Assembly: GCA_011525745.1 (NCBI GenBank)
Contig: WYBU01000012.1
Span: 1 to 64,000 of the forward strand
DNA: 64,000 nt
DNA from: Planctomycetaceae bacterium
Lineage (GTDB): Bacteria; Planctomycetota; Phycisphaerae; UBA1845; UTPLA1
Reading direction: 5' to 3'
Both the position numbers and the translations under genes were made by a program. The notes beneath the pieces are model-generated. The model saw only the letters and a program-made list of their open reading frames with translations, made no database searches and was not told the DNA's origin. This document shows positions 37,963 through 46,069 of this stretch, in pieces. Numbering within the stretch: position 1 is the first letter of the stretch; every line of letters begins with the position of its first letter.

Positions 37963-37989
37963 ATTATACATGGTTCGGATGAACCGCAA
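37963..37989 (-). promoter_or_regulatory. Promoter producing a leaderless deaminase mRNA
   Basis: On the minus strand, TATAAT (37968-37963) and a TTGCGG -35-like hexamer (37989-37984) lie 15 bases apart. The expected transcription start coincides with the ATG at 37956. The same layout is used for the satellite regulator at 48460. Confidence 0.5.
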
Positions 37990-38210
37990 AGTGCGAAATG
38001 GGTCGCGCGAGTCGCGCCGGATAAGCGGAACGCGGCCGTTGCGGCCAAATCAGATCATTTTTCTACACGTTCGGCTGGTAGGGCGACGCCGCGGGCATTC
38101 GCAGCGTTGGTGCGCTGCAAACGGCGCCGCTACAATGTCGCGGGTTTCACGACGCCGCGGCGGCTGACACTCGTCACATCACGCGGCGTCGTCCCGGGAT
38201 CGGCGGCAGG

Positions 38211-39098
38211 ATGGACGAGCTGTTGAACTGGATACGGCGATTGTTCAGAGGCGACGTCGTCGCCATCGGCGTATTGGCCGAGTGGGTGATCATCGGCACG
38301 GGCGTCTATGTCATTCTACGCTTTCTGCGTGGCACGCGCGGCGCCAATCTCTTTCGCGGCATGGCGCTGCTTCTGCTGCTGGTCACCGTCGTCGTCAAGC
38401 TGGTGGCCGACCGATTCAACCTCGACCGCATTCAGGCGGCCTATCCGACGTTTGTCATGGGCGTCATTCTGGTGGGCATCGTTGTTTTTCAGCCCGAGCT
38501 TCGGCGCGCCCTGATGCACCTGGGGGCGACCGGCTGGTTGCCCGGCTTCAGCCGCGACGTCGTGGCCATGCTCGATGAGTTGATCGAGTCCGTCAGCTAC
38601 CTCTCGCGCAACAAGGTCGGCGCGCTCATGGCGATCGAACGCAACACCGAGCTGGGCGGGCTGATCGCGTCGGGCTGCAAGCTCGACGCCGAGGTCACCG
38701 CGCAACTGCTCAACACCATCTTCTGGCCCGGCTCGGCGCTGCACGACATGGGCGCCGTCATCTCGCAGGGGCGACTCGCGGCGGCCGCCGTTCAGTTTCC
38801 TTTGACGGACAACGAATCGCTCGATCCTTCGCTCGGCAGCCGCCATCGGGCGGCGCTGGGTCTTTCCGAAGAATCCGACGCGCTGATTATCGTGGTCAGC
38901 GAAGAGACCGGCATCATCAGCCTGGCCGAGCACGGTCATTTGCATCGCCCGCTGACGCCCGATACGCTCCGCAGCCTGCTGGAAGCGCGGTTGGGCGGCG
39001 GTACTCCGTCCGAGCCGGCGCTGGAGCCGACCCCGGCGGCCGGCGAGACGGCCCCATCAACGCCTGATGCGCGCACTTCGATCCATACCGCGACGTAG
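38211..39098 (+). CDS. cdaA: Diadenylate cyclase (CdaA/DisA_N domain)
   Basis: Makes cyclic di-AMP from two ATP. Three N-terminal helices (residues about 15-95) anchor it, and the DAC domain follows. The RHR motif (SRHRAALGLSEESDALIIVVSEETG) is intact at residues 211-213. The DGA motif appears as HDMGA (residues 178-182), with one extra methionine compared with the usual HDGA. The C-terminal tail is variable and rich in proline/alanine. It overlaps the next gene by 32 bases; the pairing with a YbbR protein matches cdaA-cdaR operons. Confidence 0.9.
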   Translation: MDELLNWIRRLFRGDVVAIGVLAEWVIIGTGVYVILRFLRGTRGANLFRGMALLLLLVTVVVKLVADRFNLDRIQAAYPTFVMGVILVGIVVFQPELRRALMHLGATGWLPGFSRDVVAMLDELIESVSYLSRNKVGALMAIERNTELGGLIASGCKLDAEVTAQLLNTIFWPGSALHDMGAVISQGRLAAAAVQFPLTDNESLDPSLGSRHRAALGLSEESDALIIVVSEETGIISLAEHGHLHRPLTPDTLRSLLEARLGGGTPSEPALEPTPAAGETAPSTPDARTSIHTAT

Positions 39099-40110
39099 CC
39101 TCGAGCAGGGTCTGTGGACCCGGCTTCGGACGGCGATGCTGGTGCTGCTGTTCACCGGTCTGATCTGGTGGACGGCCGATCAGTCGGTGCGCGAACGGCG
39201 CGATTTCTCGGTTCAGCTTCGAGTGCTCAAGTTGCCCGGACTGGCGATCGCCATCCGCAGTCCGTCCCCGCCGCACGAGTTCACGATTCGCGTGTCCGGT
39301 TCGAAACGGCAGTTGGATGCCTTCGAACGCTCCCTGACGACACACAGTGATACGCTCGACTATCGACTTCCGACGGCCGACGCCGTGACGGGCACCTCGT
39401 TTACGCGCATCGCCCGCGACGTGATCGACCAGACCAATCTGCTCATGGAATCGGGACTGACCGTGCTCGAAGCGACGCCGCGTGAGATCGTCTTTCGCGT
39501 CGACCGCCTCGATTCGAAAACCGTCACCGTCGAGCCGGATTTCGGCTCGATTCGCGTCGACAACTGGGCCGTCTCACCGCCACGAGTCACGGTCACGATG
39601 TCCGCCAGCGAGTTGGCCGATCTACATGGCGTGCTGCGCCCCCGCATCGAGCCGCAATTGATGACCTGGCGACGAGAGCATCCCGACGAACGCGAATTCG
39701 ACATCGCCCTGGCGCTGACGCTTCCGCAGGCAAGCATCGAGCCGGCCAGCGTGACCGTGACCGGCCGCATCATTCAGCTCATGGAGACGCGGACGTTCGG
39801 CCCGGTTCCGATTCTGCCGGCGGTCCCGGTGTCGATACAGCGGAAGTATCTGGTCGAGCCGGCCGGGGAGGGAGAGTTTCGCACCGATCTGTCGATTCGC
39901 GGTCCGCGCGGACGCATCGAGACGCTGCTTCCCGACGAGATACGGGCCTACTTCGATGTGCTGACGGCGGATGAGCGGCAGGCTCAGTCGGGTGAGGCGA
40001 TCACGCGGCGCATCGTCGTGGTGCTGCCGGACGGCTTCGAGTTGGAAGGCCCCGCGCCTGAAGTGACGTTTCGCCTGATGCCGCGTCACGAAACCGGCGA
40101 CGGCGGGTGA
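39067..40110 (+). CDS. YbbR-domain protein, likely CdaR-type regulator of CdaA
   Basis: A 347-residue protein with one N-terminal transmembrane helix (TAMLVLLFTGLIWWTADQS) and an extracytoplasmic beta-rich region with several repeated YbbR-like units. CdaR proteins bind and modulate CdaA. It overlaps cdaA by 32 bases, so the two are coupled. The start at 39067 is favoured by the overlap. Confidence 0.75.
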   Translation: MRALRSIPRRSLEQGLWTRLRTAMLVLLFTGLIWWTADQSVRERRDFSVQLRVLKLPGLAIAIRSPSPPHEFTIRVSGSKRQLDAFERSLTTHSDTLDYRLPTADAVTGTSFTRIARDVIDQTNLLMESGLTVLEATPREIVFRVDRLDSKTVTVEPDFGSIRVDNWAVSPPRVTVTMSASELADLHGVLRPRIEPQLMTWRREHPDEREFDIALALTLPQASIEPASVTVTGRIIQLMETRTFGPVPILPAVPVSIQRKYLVEPAGEGEFRTDLSIRGPRGRIETLLPDEIRAYFDVLTADERQAQSGEAITRRIVVVLPDGFELEGPAPEVTFRLMPRHETGDGG

Positions 40111-40447
40111 GCGGGGCGCAGCAGCCGTCCGCAGGGTCCGCAGCGCGGACCGTCAGCCGCAAGCAGTCAGGCATCAGCCATCGGCTTTCAGAGATAGCCG
40201 GCATTTCCGCGCAGACGGGAATCCCGCCGCCCGTGGCCTCGGTGTGTCCGCGCGCCACTTCCCACTTCGACTTACGGCTCTCTGCTGCTTGCTCCACATC
40301 TTCCCGTTTCGACTTTTTGACGTTTCGACATCCGTGGCCGGGGACGCCTGGCCGCGCGGTCGTCTTTTTCCGGTTTTTCGTGTCCGAGTGTAGACGATTC
40401 ATATAGAATGATCGTGCGGGGGTCGGCCGGAGGCCAGGGACCCGACC
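40111..40447. other. Intergenic region with low-complexity and short repeats
   Basis: It holds a CATCGGCTTTCAGAG-type repeat like that near 8571, then a GTTTCGACTTTTTGACGTTTCGAC stretch (about 40309-40332 region). No gene is seen; the next gene's promoter probably lies near 40390-40430. Confidence 0.5.
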
Positions 40448-41101
40448 ATGTCCGAAGCAGAAGCCTGCTTGCTTCGTGCTGCCGCTGCCGGGGACCGGCA
40501 CGCGGCCGGCCAGCTTTTCATCCGCTATGAAGCGTTGCTTCGGCGGCGGCTTGGCACGTGGATTCCGCGCGATCTTCAATCGCTGATTACGGTCGAAGAC
40601 ATTCTTCAGGACACCTATCGTGCGGCGTTGGTGGGCATCGGGCGCTTCCGGCTGCCCGAAATGGGCAGCATCGCGGCATGGCTGGTCTGCATCGCGCAGC
40701 GGCAGTTCGTCAACGCCTGCCGGCACTTTCGCGCGGCGAAACGCGGCCTGCGGCGTCAGCTTCGCAACGATCGCGACGGTCACTCGGTGTGCGTCGAAAC
40801 GCTGCTGACGCGCGTGCACCAGACAAGCTGGACCGCCAGCCGCAGCGCGATTCGACGCGAGCAGATCCACTTGCTGTACGCAGCCATGAACATGCTGCGC
40901 GAGGAATACCGCGACGCGGTGAAGCTGCGCTACATCGAGGGCAAGTCGGTTAACGAAGTTGCCGCGGCGCTGGGGCGCTCCCCGTCGGCCGTACAGATGC
41001 TCTGCCATCGCGGCATGCACGAATTGCGGGAACAGCTTGAAGAGTTGGGCGGCGCATCAGTGTTCGGCTGGTCCGGCGCTATGCGGCGGTCCAGGACGTA
41101 G
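40448..41101 (+). CDS. Sigma-70 family ECF-like sigma factor
   Basis: A 217-residue factor with regions 2 and 4 only. Region 2 includes TVEDILQDTYRAALVGIGRF and GSIAAWLVCIAQRQFVNACR. Region 4 has REEYRDAVKLRYIEGKSVNEVAAALGRSPSAVQMLCHRGMHELREQL. It fits the ECF or ECF-like group abundant in Planctomycetota. No anti-sigma factor is adjacent. Confidence 0.85.
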   Translation: MSEAEACLLRAAAAGDRHAAGQLFIRYEALLRRRLGTWIPRDLQSLITVEDILQDTYRAALVGIGRFRLPEMGSIAAWLVCIAQRQFVNACRHFRAAKRGLRRQLRNDRDGHSVCVETLLTRVHQTSWTASRSAIRREQIHLLYAAMNMLREEYRDAVKLRYIEGKSVNEVAAALGRSPSAVQMLCHRGMHELREQLEELGGASVFGWSGAMRRSRT

Positions 41102-41263
41102 CTTTCACACCAGCCACCGTCTTTCTCAATCGTTTGCGCTTCGGTGAATGCCGGTTGCCACGGCTTGGGACATCGCGATAATGGCGGCCCTCAGCACGTT
41201 GCCCGCGGCAGGTGGCGCGGCCATCCTTCGACGGGCAGCCCAACGCTCACACGGAATCGGCGG

Positions 41264-41905
41264 ATGGCAGCCATCGAAGAGGTCCTTGTCGTCGAGCGAC
41301 GCGTCTTTGACGCCGCCGGCAGCTTTCAGGGCGTGGCATTCGACGTCGATCGTTATGTCGAGGCGTTGTTCACGCCGGGCATGCTTCGATTCATTCCGCG
41401 TCCGCAGGCCGAGAGCGACCCCGCTTTCAAGCAGATCATCCCCTACGTGCTCCTGACGCATGATGGGCGCTACCTCACCTACGTACGCGGCAAACGAGCC
41501 GGTGAACAGCGGCTCGTCGGCCATCGGTCGATCGGCATCGGCGGCCACGTCAATCCCGCGGACGATCTGCCGCTGCTGGCTTCTGACTATCGCGAAACCT
41601 ACCGAGCGGCCGTAGCCCGCGAGGTCGCCGAGGAAGTCGTCATCGACACGGGGCATTCCGACCGGATCGTCGGGCTGCTGAACGATGATTCGACGGAAGT
41701 GGGGCGGGTGCATCTGGGCATCGTGCACTACTGGGAGCTGGAATCCTCAGACGTTCGCCGTCGCGAGCAGGTCATCACGCAATTCTCGTTCATGACGCCG
41801 GCCGAGCTGTGCGAGGTGCGCGAGAGTCTCGAATCGTGGTCGCAGTTCTGCCTCGATCACATCGAGCGTCTGGCCGAGATCGCGCGAAAGCCGGCGTTGC
41901 GTTGA
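41264..41905 (+). CDS. NUDIX-type/MutT-like phosphohydrolase family protein
   Basis: A 213-residue protein. A NUDIX-like region is visible as GIGGHVNPADD...AVAREVAEEVVI, with the REVAEEV element of the NUDIX box but longer spacing from the glycine (GGH) than usual. The family is often annotated as phosphoesterase. Substrates may be nucleotides. ATG 41264 is chosen. It lies next to a second NUDIX gene on the other strand. Confidence 0.65.
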   Translation: MAAIEEVLVVERRVFDAAGSFQGVAFDVDRYVEALFTPGMLRFIPRPQAESDPAFKQIIPYVLLTHDGRYLTYVRGKRAGEQRLVGHRSIGIGGHVNPADDLPLLASDYRETYRAAVAREVAEEVVIDTGHSDRIVGLLNDDSTEVGRVHLGIVHYWELESSDVRRREQVITQFSFMTPAELCEVRESLESWSQFCLDHIERLAEIARKPALR

Positions 41906-41924
41906 TGGCGGGTGGACGCCCGGG

Positions 41925-42012
41925 GCGCCGCCGCCCTCGGCTGTGAATGGGGCACAGCCGCCCTCGGCTGTGTTTCTCGCGTGGCACGGGCTTGCAGCCC
42001 GTGGAGCGCTGC
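41925..42012. repeat. Two copies of the CACAGCCG palindrome plus CACGGGC repeat
   Basis: Same repeat as at 34582-34918 (two copies, the first partial), followed by the palindrome CACGGGCTTGCAGCCCGTG. No gene is seen here or up to 42191. Confidence 0.8.
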
Positions 42013-42191
42013 CGCCATCGCCGCGCTTACCGACGCTCCCTCCACGCTCTCGCCTTGGTCGCATTCAGGGTCGCAGTTCGGATCACGCGGAGCGGACGGC
42101 CACGACCCGCGCGGGACTTCATCGCGTGCGGTCTCCCGAGGCAAACGCGGCGTTCGGTGCAGGTTGACTCCGGGCGAGCTTCTGGTGCGGT

Positions 42192-42824
42192 TCAATGCTC
42201 TGTGAGCATTCGCGGGGCCGATCGCACCGCGGCGAGCGCAGCGTTGGCACCGCTGCCGTTGTCAAGCATCCGTCGCCATTTGAGACTCATGCGTCGCACG
42301 GCATCGTCGACATCCATCGCCGCCAGCCCGTCGAACGTGAACCACCCCAGCGCGTGCGACTCGTCGCTGACGACGTAGCGCCCGTCCCCCCGCACTTGCA
42401 GCAGAAACCGGATGTCGTAGTGCCGGTGCGCCGCCAGTCCGTCGTGGCCGGGCGTACCGTGCACGCCCACGTCGAAGATGTCTTCGCTGAGCGGTTCGAC
42501 AGCGTCGATGCCCGATTCCTCGCGCGCCTCGCGTAGCGCGACCGCCAGCAGGTCGGGATCGCCGTCGGCATGGCCGCCGAGCTGAATCCATCGCCCCAGC
42601 CGCCGATGGTGCGTCAGCAGCACGCGCGTTCCGCTTGCATCGAGCAGCCATGCCGAACCGGTGACGTGCCCCGGCGCATACGCAGTGTCGAAACATCGTT
42701 TGTGCGTGCGGACAAACGCCGCGATTTCCCGGCACGCGGCTGCGTCGCCGGCATCAATTGCCCGGTAGCGCGCCAGCTTGGCGAGAAGCAGGCCTCGATG
42801 CGTCGGCAGGCGAGGACGACCCAT
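42192..42824 (-). CDS. NUDIX hydrolase
   Basis: A 210-residue protein with NUDIX box GGHADGDPDLLAVALREAREESGI, which has a D in place of the first conserved E. It hydrolyses nucleoside diphosphates linked to another moiety. The N-terminal 60 residues form a helical lead-in. The ATG at 42824 is used because the in-frame codon before it (42827) is TTG. The short distance to attL makes this the last chromosomal gene before the element. Confidence 0.82.
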   Translation of the reverse strand: MGRPRLPTHRGLLLAKLARYRAIDAGDAAACREIAAFVRTHKRCFDTAYAPGHVTGSAWLLDASGTRVLLTHHRRLGRWIQLGGHADGDPDLLAVALREAREESGIDAVEPLSEDIFDVGVHGTPGHDGLAAHRHYDIRFLLQVRGDGRYVVSDESHALGWFTFDGLAAMDVDDAVRRMSLKWRRMLDNGSGANAALAAVRSAPRMLTEH

Positions 42825-42866
42825 CAAGACAGTGTACCACGACCGGGCGTGTCCACGCCGGTTATC

Positions 42867-42932
42867 GGAGAGGGGGGGATTCGAACCCCCGGTACAGGTT
42901 TAAGCCCGTACAACGGTTTAGCAAACCGTCGC
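42867..42932 (-). other. attL: displaced 3' half of tRNA-Ser
   Basis: It matches the right-end tRNA-Ser in the acceptor/T region (42867-42890, identical to 50251-50274) and in the 21-bp core (42912-42932, identical to 50296-50316), but differs in the variable arm between them. The 5' half is missing, so it is not a functional tRNA. This is the original chromosomal 3' end pushed away by integration. Confidence 0.9.
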
Positions 42933-43237
42933 ACGATTCCACAAGCACAGATAAGACAAGCACTTGCAAGAGTGAGGATACGGACCCCCGCAGTAGTCTA
43001 CGCAGTAGTGGGGAATCTCAAGGGGGTTTCGTAGTGGACTCCGCCGTTTTACTCAATCTAGAACATACGTATCTAGATATCCTGAGAGAGTCTTACCCTG
43101 ACCTGTCGGTTCTGGTAGAGCTATGGCCCTCTCTACCTGACGGGGTAAGGCAGGCTATTACGACCCTGGCCCGCGCTTCAATTTCTACTTCCCGGCGTGG
43201 CTATGGATACGAAACCTCAAAAAATCCCGAGAAATAG
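42932..43237 (+). CDS. Detached C-terminal segment of the integrase (joined in the excised circle)
   Basis: An in-frame continuation of the integrase reading frame after the attachment core: 101 codons from the core to TAG. Its last 67 codons, from GTG 43034, can form a small stand-alone protein (VDSAVLLNLEHTYLDILRES..., WPSLPDGVRQAITTLARA). The frame phase at both core copies is the same. Similar ends (an acidic helix then WPxLPxxVRxxI) are recalled from planctomycete integrases. In the integrated state this piece has no clear start of its own except GTG 43034. Confidence 0.65.
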   Translation, partial: HDSTSTDKTSTCKSEDTDPRSSLRSSGESQGGFVVDSAVLLNLEHTYLDILRESYPDLSVLVELWPSLPDGVRQAITTLARASISTSRRGYGYETSKNPEK

Positions 43238-43252
43238 GGGGGTTTCGTATCC
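43205..43252. repeat. Attachment-flanking 48-bp palindromic repeat, left copy
   Basis: GGATACGAAACC at one end and its inverse GGTTTCGTATCC at the other, with TCCCGAGAAA inside. The right copy is at 49950-49997 in the same orientation. In the excised circle the two would lie about 270 and 300 bp on either side of the core. Confidence 0.8.
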
Positions 43253-43384
43253 AGGGGGGTGTGAAAATGGGGGGTTTGAGGGATGACGCGGGGGTGACTG
43301 ACCCGCCGGCCGGCGGCGGGGACTTTGTTAACGCTACCAAACCGGCCGCGTGGTGCGGCTGGCGAACTTTTGAAAGGAAGCGAC

Positions 43385-44086
43385 ATGGCAACGAAGACGA
43401 AGACGGCGACCCCGGCGACGGACGAGGCGGCGGAACTGGCGCGACTGCTGGACCGGCTGACGGACGCGGCCGGACGGATTCAATGGGGATGCCGCGTGCC
43501 GGAACCAAGCGGCCCGGCGGTGCTAGTGGCACGCGAACGGCTGGCGGCCCTGGGCGAGAAACTGTCCGACGCCCGCCGGCGGGCGGATACCCTGCGGGGT
43601 GAAATTGCGGACGCCGAATCCCGCGCCCGCGACCTGGATGAACAGGCGGACGCCGTGCTGGCCGGCGGCGATGCCGACGCGACGTTGAAAAGCCTGGCCG
43701 GCAAGCGTTCCGAGCTTACGGAACTGGACCACGTGACGCGGGTGTACGCCAAGGCAATTGACAAGACCCGCGAAACGCTGCGCCGCGCCATCATCGCCGA
43801 ATCGCCCGATGCGGCGGCGGCGGTGCGGCCGACGTTTGCGGCGGCGGTTGAAGCGCTGTGCATGGCAATCCGTGTTTGCCAAGCCGTCGACCCGTTGCTG
43901 TCGCGGCTGCGTTGCGCGTTTGAGGCGGCCGGTTACCGCGTTGCGGAAGATACGCTGGGCAATGTTTTGGTTCCGTACGAGCTTCGCGGCACGCAGGTGG
44001 AACGCACGGCGACGGGCGATGTTGTGAACCCGACGGTTTCAGCGCTCTTCATCGAGCACGTCCGGCGGCAGGGTTTCGACGTTTGA
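43385..44086 (+). CDS. Element-encoded coiled-coil protein of unknown function
   Basis: A 233-residue protein with a central heptad-rich helix (ARERLAALGEKLSDARRRADTLRGEIADAESRARDLDEQADAVL). A mixed C-terminal region follows (GYRVAEDTLGNVLVPYELRG). AAGGAAG precedes ATG 43385. It is the first gene after attL and the start of an operon ending at the terminator near 45020. No family was recognised. Confidence 0.7.
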   Translation: MATKTKTATPATDEAAELARLLDRLTDAAGRIQWGCRVPEPSGPAVLVARERLAALGEKLSDARRRADTLRGEIADAESRARDLDEQADAVLAGGDADATLKSLAGKRSELTELDHVTRVYAKAIDKTRETLRRAIIAESPDAAAAVRPTFAAAVEALCMAIRVCQAVDPLLSRLRCAFEAAGYRVAEDTLGNVLVPYELRGTQVERTATGDVVNPTVSALFIEHVRRQGFDV

Positions 44087-44130
44087 TATCCGAATTGGCG
44101 GGTACAATCGGGATGAAAGGCGGTGATGTT

Positions 44131-44487
44131 ATGATTCGATTCGGTGCTGGCGGATACCGGCATTCTGTGATGCGCGATGTTTGCCTGACGGCGGCCGCGG
44201 TGATACTTGACCATCGCGTGCGGCCCGCCGACGTGGCGCGCCGATGCGGGATGAGTGAGCGCGAGATTGTGAAGTTTCTTCGCGACGCGATGGACGGCGA
44301 TACGCGGCTCGGCTGGGATGATGCACGTGCGCTGCACAAAGCGGCGATGGAGCTGGCCGGCTTGCGTGCGGTAACAGCCCGGCCGCATTCCGCGGGGCGG
44401 TTGCCCACAATTGAGCGAGCGACGCGCAAGGCGGCGGACCCGGCCTGGCGCGAGCGCCGGATTCGGGAACTGGAAACGCGGAGATAG
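44131..44487 (+). CDS. Small helix-turn-helix protein
   Basis: A 118-residue protein with a compact HTH segment (VRPADVARRCGMSEREIVKFL). Earlier starts (44083 as TTG overlapping the previous stop, ATG 44113) are possible; ATG 44131 has AAGGCGG upstream. It probably regulates or assists element replication or packaging; its DNA target is unknown. Confidence 0.6.
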   Translation: MIRFGAGGYRHSVMRDVCLTAAAVILDHRVRPADVARRCGMSEREIVKFLRDAMDGDTRLGWDDARALHKAAMELAGLRAVTARPHSAGRLPTIERATRKAADPAWRERRIRELETRR

Positions 44488-44584
44488 GGGGAGGGGGGTT
44501 GATTTTCTATGAAACGGCGGCGTGGGGGACCGCACCCAACCCGCGCAAATAAACTCGGTGGTTTTGAGTGAAAAGGGGTGAAAT

Positions 44585-45004
44585 ATGGGATTGCGAGGAC
44601 CTCCGCCGCTGCCCGCGTGGCTGAAAGCTGACCGAAGCGGCAGGCGACCGCGCCCGGCGTGCAGATTCGCGCCCGGCCGACCGGACCCGCCGGCGGAAGT
44701 TACGGACGACGCCGACGCGCTGGCGGCGTGGCAAGATGCGGCGGATGAACTTGAGCAACGCGGCGACCTAACGCTGGCCGACCGCGCTGTGTTGAGCGTG
44801 TACGCGCTTACGTGGGGGCGGCTGATTCGCGCAGTACGTCACGTGCGCGAGCACGGGGAGCGAACGCACGAGGGGAAGATTGCAAGCGAACTGACGCGAC
44901 AATTGCGGACGTTTTCTCTAGCATTAGGACTGACGCCCGCCGGGCGGTTGCGGCTCGGCAACGCGGCCCCGGTCGATGAAGTGCCGTCGTTTCTGACGCG
45001 CTGA
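44585..45004 (+). CDS. Phage terminase small subunit, P27 family
   Basis: A 139-residue protein fitting the P27 small terminase pattern: MGLRGPPPLP start, then AAWQDAADELEQRGDLTLADRAVLSVYALTWGRLI, and a final helical RQLRTFSLALGLTPAGRLRL. Small terminase binds the packaging site and directs the large ATPase/nuclease. No large subunit is present, so in a satellite the protein would redirect a helper phage's terminase. It is the last gene before a terminator. Confidence 0.75.
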   Translation: MGLRGPPPLPAWLKADRSGRRPRPACRFAPGRPDPPAEVTDDADALAAWQDAADELEQRGDLTLADRAVLSVYALTWGRLIRAVRHVREHGERTHEGKIASELTRQLRTFSLALGLTPAGRLRLGNAAPVDEVPSFLTR

Positions 45005-45019
45005 CCTTTCTCTCGTTCC

Positions 45020-45057
45020 CGGCCGCGCGGGGTGCGTTGCCCTGGCGGCCGTTTTTT
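45020..45057 (+). terminator. Intrinsic terminator after the small terminase gene
   Basis: CGGCCGC (45020-45026) pairs with GCGGCCG (45045-45051), followed by six T (45052-45057). It separates the left module from genes that begin at 45189. Confidence 0.7.
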
Positions 45058-45188
45058 GTTGGCGACTCGGCGACGGTAGAGTAGTCTTTTCGGCGGGACG
45101 GTGGAGTAGCTATCCACCAAGCGGCAGGCGCGTTGAGTTGTTGCACCTGGCAATTCAGCGCGTCGGCCGGCCCGCCAACAGGTGCGGC

Positions 45189-45839
45189 ATGTCTCCGGTT
45201 CAATCTGTAGTTGATGCGGTTGACACGATTGTGCGACGGCGGACGCGATACCGGCATGCACGCTACGAGCGCCCCGCGGCCGACGCCGACGCGGCTGAGA
45301 AGATGCGGTTTTATGAATGGGACTGCCGCAACGACCGGCGGCTGAAAACGATGTTCCGCGTGGCGCGGGAGCGATGCTCACGGCTGATTGAATGGATGAG
45401 CAAATGCGGCGGGAACCCCGCCCCGGCGTTCAAGCTGCGGGAACTGCTGCGCGTGAATGTTGATGAAAAGACGCTGCGTGATGCGTGGCTCGACATCAAG
45501 CCGGCGCTGCTGGCGGAAGACATGCGGCAGGCGGACCGGCCCGCGCAGGCGGGCGAGAAAACGCCGTCACGTCGGCGGGTAAAAGTCAAAGTGAGCAAGG
45601 ACCGGCTGTCCGTAGAAATTGATGGTGAGCTTGTGCGGCTGAACTCCGAAGCCGATGGCGAGTTTGTGGCGATACTCTGGAAGAACCGAGGAACGTCGAT
45701 TGCCGCGAAGAATCTTGAAGACGCAACGAACCGGCGGCCCGACCATATTTACAAACGCCTGCCCAAAATTCTGCGAAACTGCATCATGCCCCCCGGACGG
45801 AGCGGCAAATCCGGCTATCTTTGGCCGAAGTGCGACTGA
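45189..45839 (+). CDS. Element protein of unknown function with possible winged-helix C-terminus
   Basis: A 216-residue basic protein. The N-terminal half is helical and charged (RHARYERPAADADAAEKMRFYEWDC). The C-terminal part (DGEFVAILWKNRGTSIAAKNLEDATNRRPDHIYKRLPKILRN) has the look of a winged-helix DNA-binding domain. It starts the right-hand module after the terminator. A role in replication or gene control is only inferred. Confidence 0.55.
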   Translation: MSPVQSVVDAVDTIVRRRTRYRHARYERPAADADAAEKMRFYEWDCRNDRRLKTMFRVARERCSRLIEWMSKCGGNPAPAFKLRELLRVNVDEKTLRDAWLDIKPALLAEDMRQADRPAQAGEKTPSRRRVKVKVSKDRLSVEIDGELVRLNSEADGEFVAILWKNRGTSIAAKNLEDATNRRPDHIYKRLPKILRNCIMPPGRSGKSGYLWPKCD

Positions 45840-45901
45840 ATACGTATTTCATACGACTTACGACGTTGAAGTCGCGGTTTTGCGCTAGCAATACTGCGTG
45901 C

Positions 45902-46069
45902 ATGGAAACCATCAAAATTCCTCCACTTAGCGAGATTGAAGCCGCAATCCGCAATCGGCGGCGGGAACTCGCCGAGTTACGCGCGCTGCTCCGTGTTGCG
46001 CAGGTGCGTGAGCTTACAACCCCAAAGCAAACCAAACGCGGCAGGAAGGCGGTGGCCGATGCGCGCTGA
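45902..46069 (+). CDS. Small element protein, 55 residues
   Basis: A small basic helical protein (IPPLSEIEAAIRNRRRELAELRALL, then a K/R-rich end). An AATACT -10-like box and a TTGAAG -35-like hexamer (18-base spacer) lie upstream, with the ATG 6 bases after the box, again suggesting a leaderless transcript. It overlaps the next start by 11 bases. Confidence 0.55.
   Translation: METIKIPPLSEIEAAIRNRRRELAELRALLRVAQVRELTTPKQTKRGRKAVADAR

Noticed and set aside
42867-42932. Second tRNA gene
   Set aside because: It lacks the acceptor 5' strand and D arm; it is the att remnant.
42758-43237. Independent 159-aa protein across attL
   Set aside because: Its first 58 codons are chromosomal shadow and antisense tRNA; the real content is the integrase tail.
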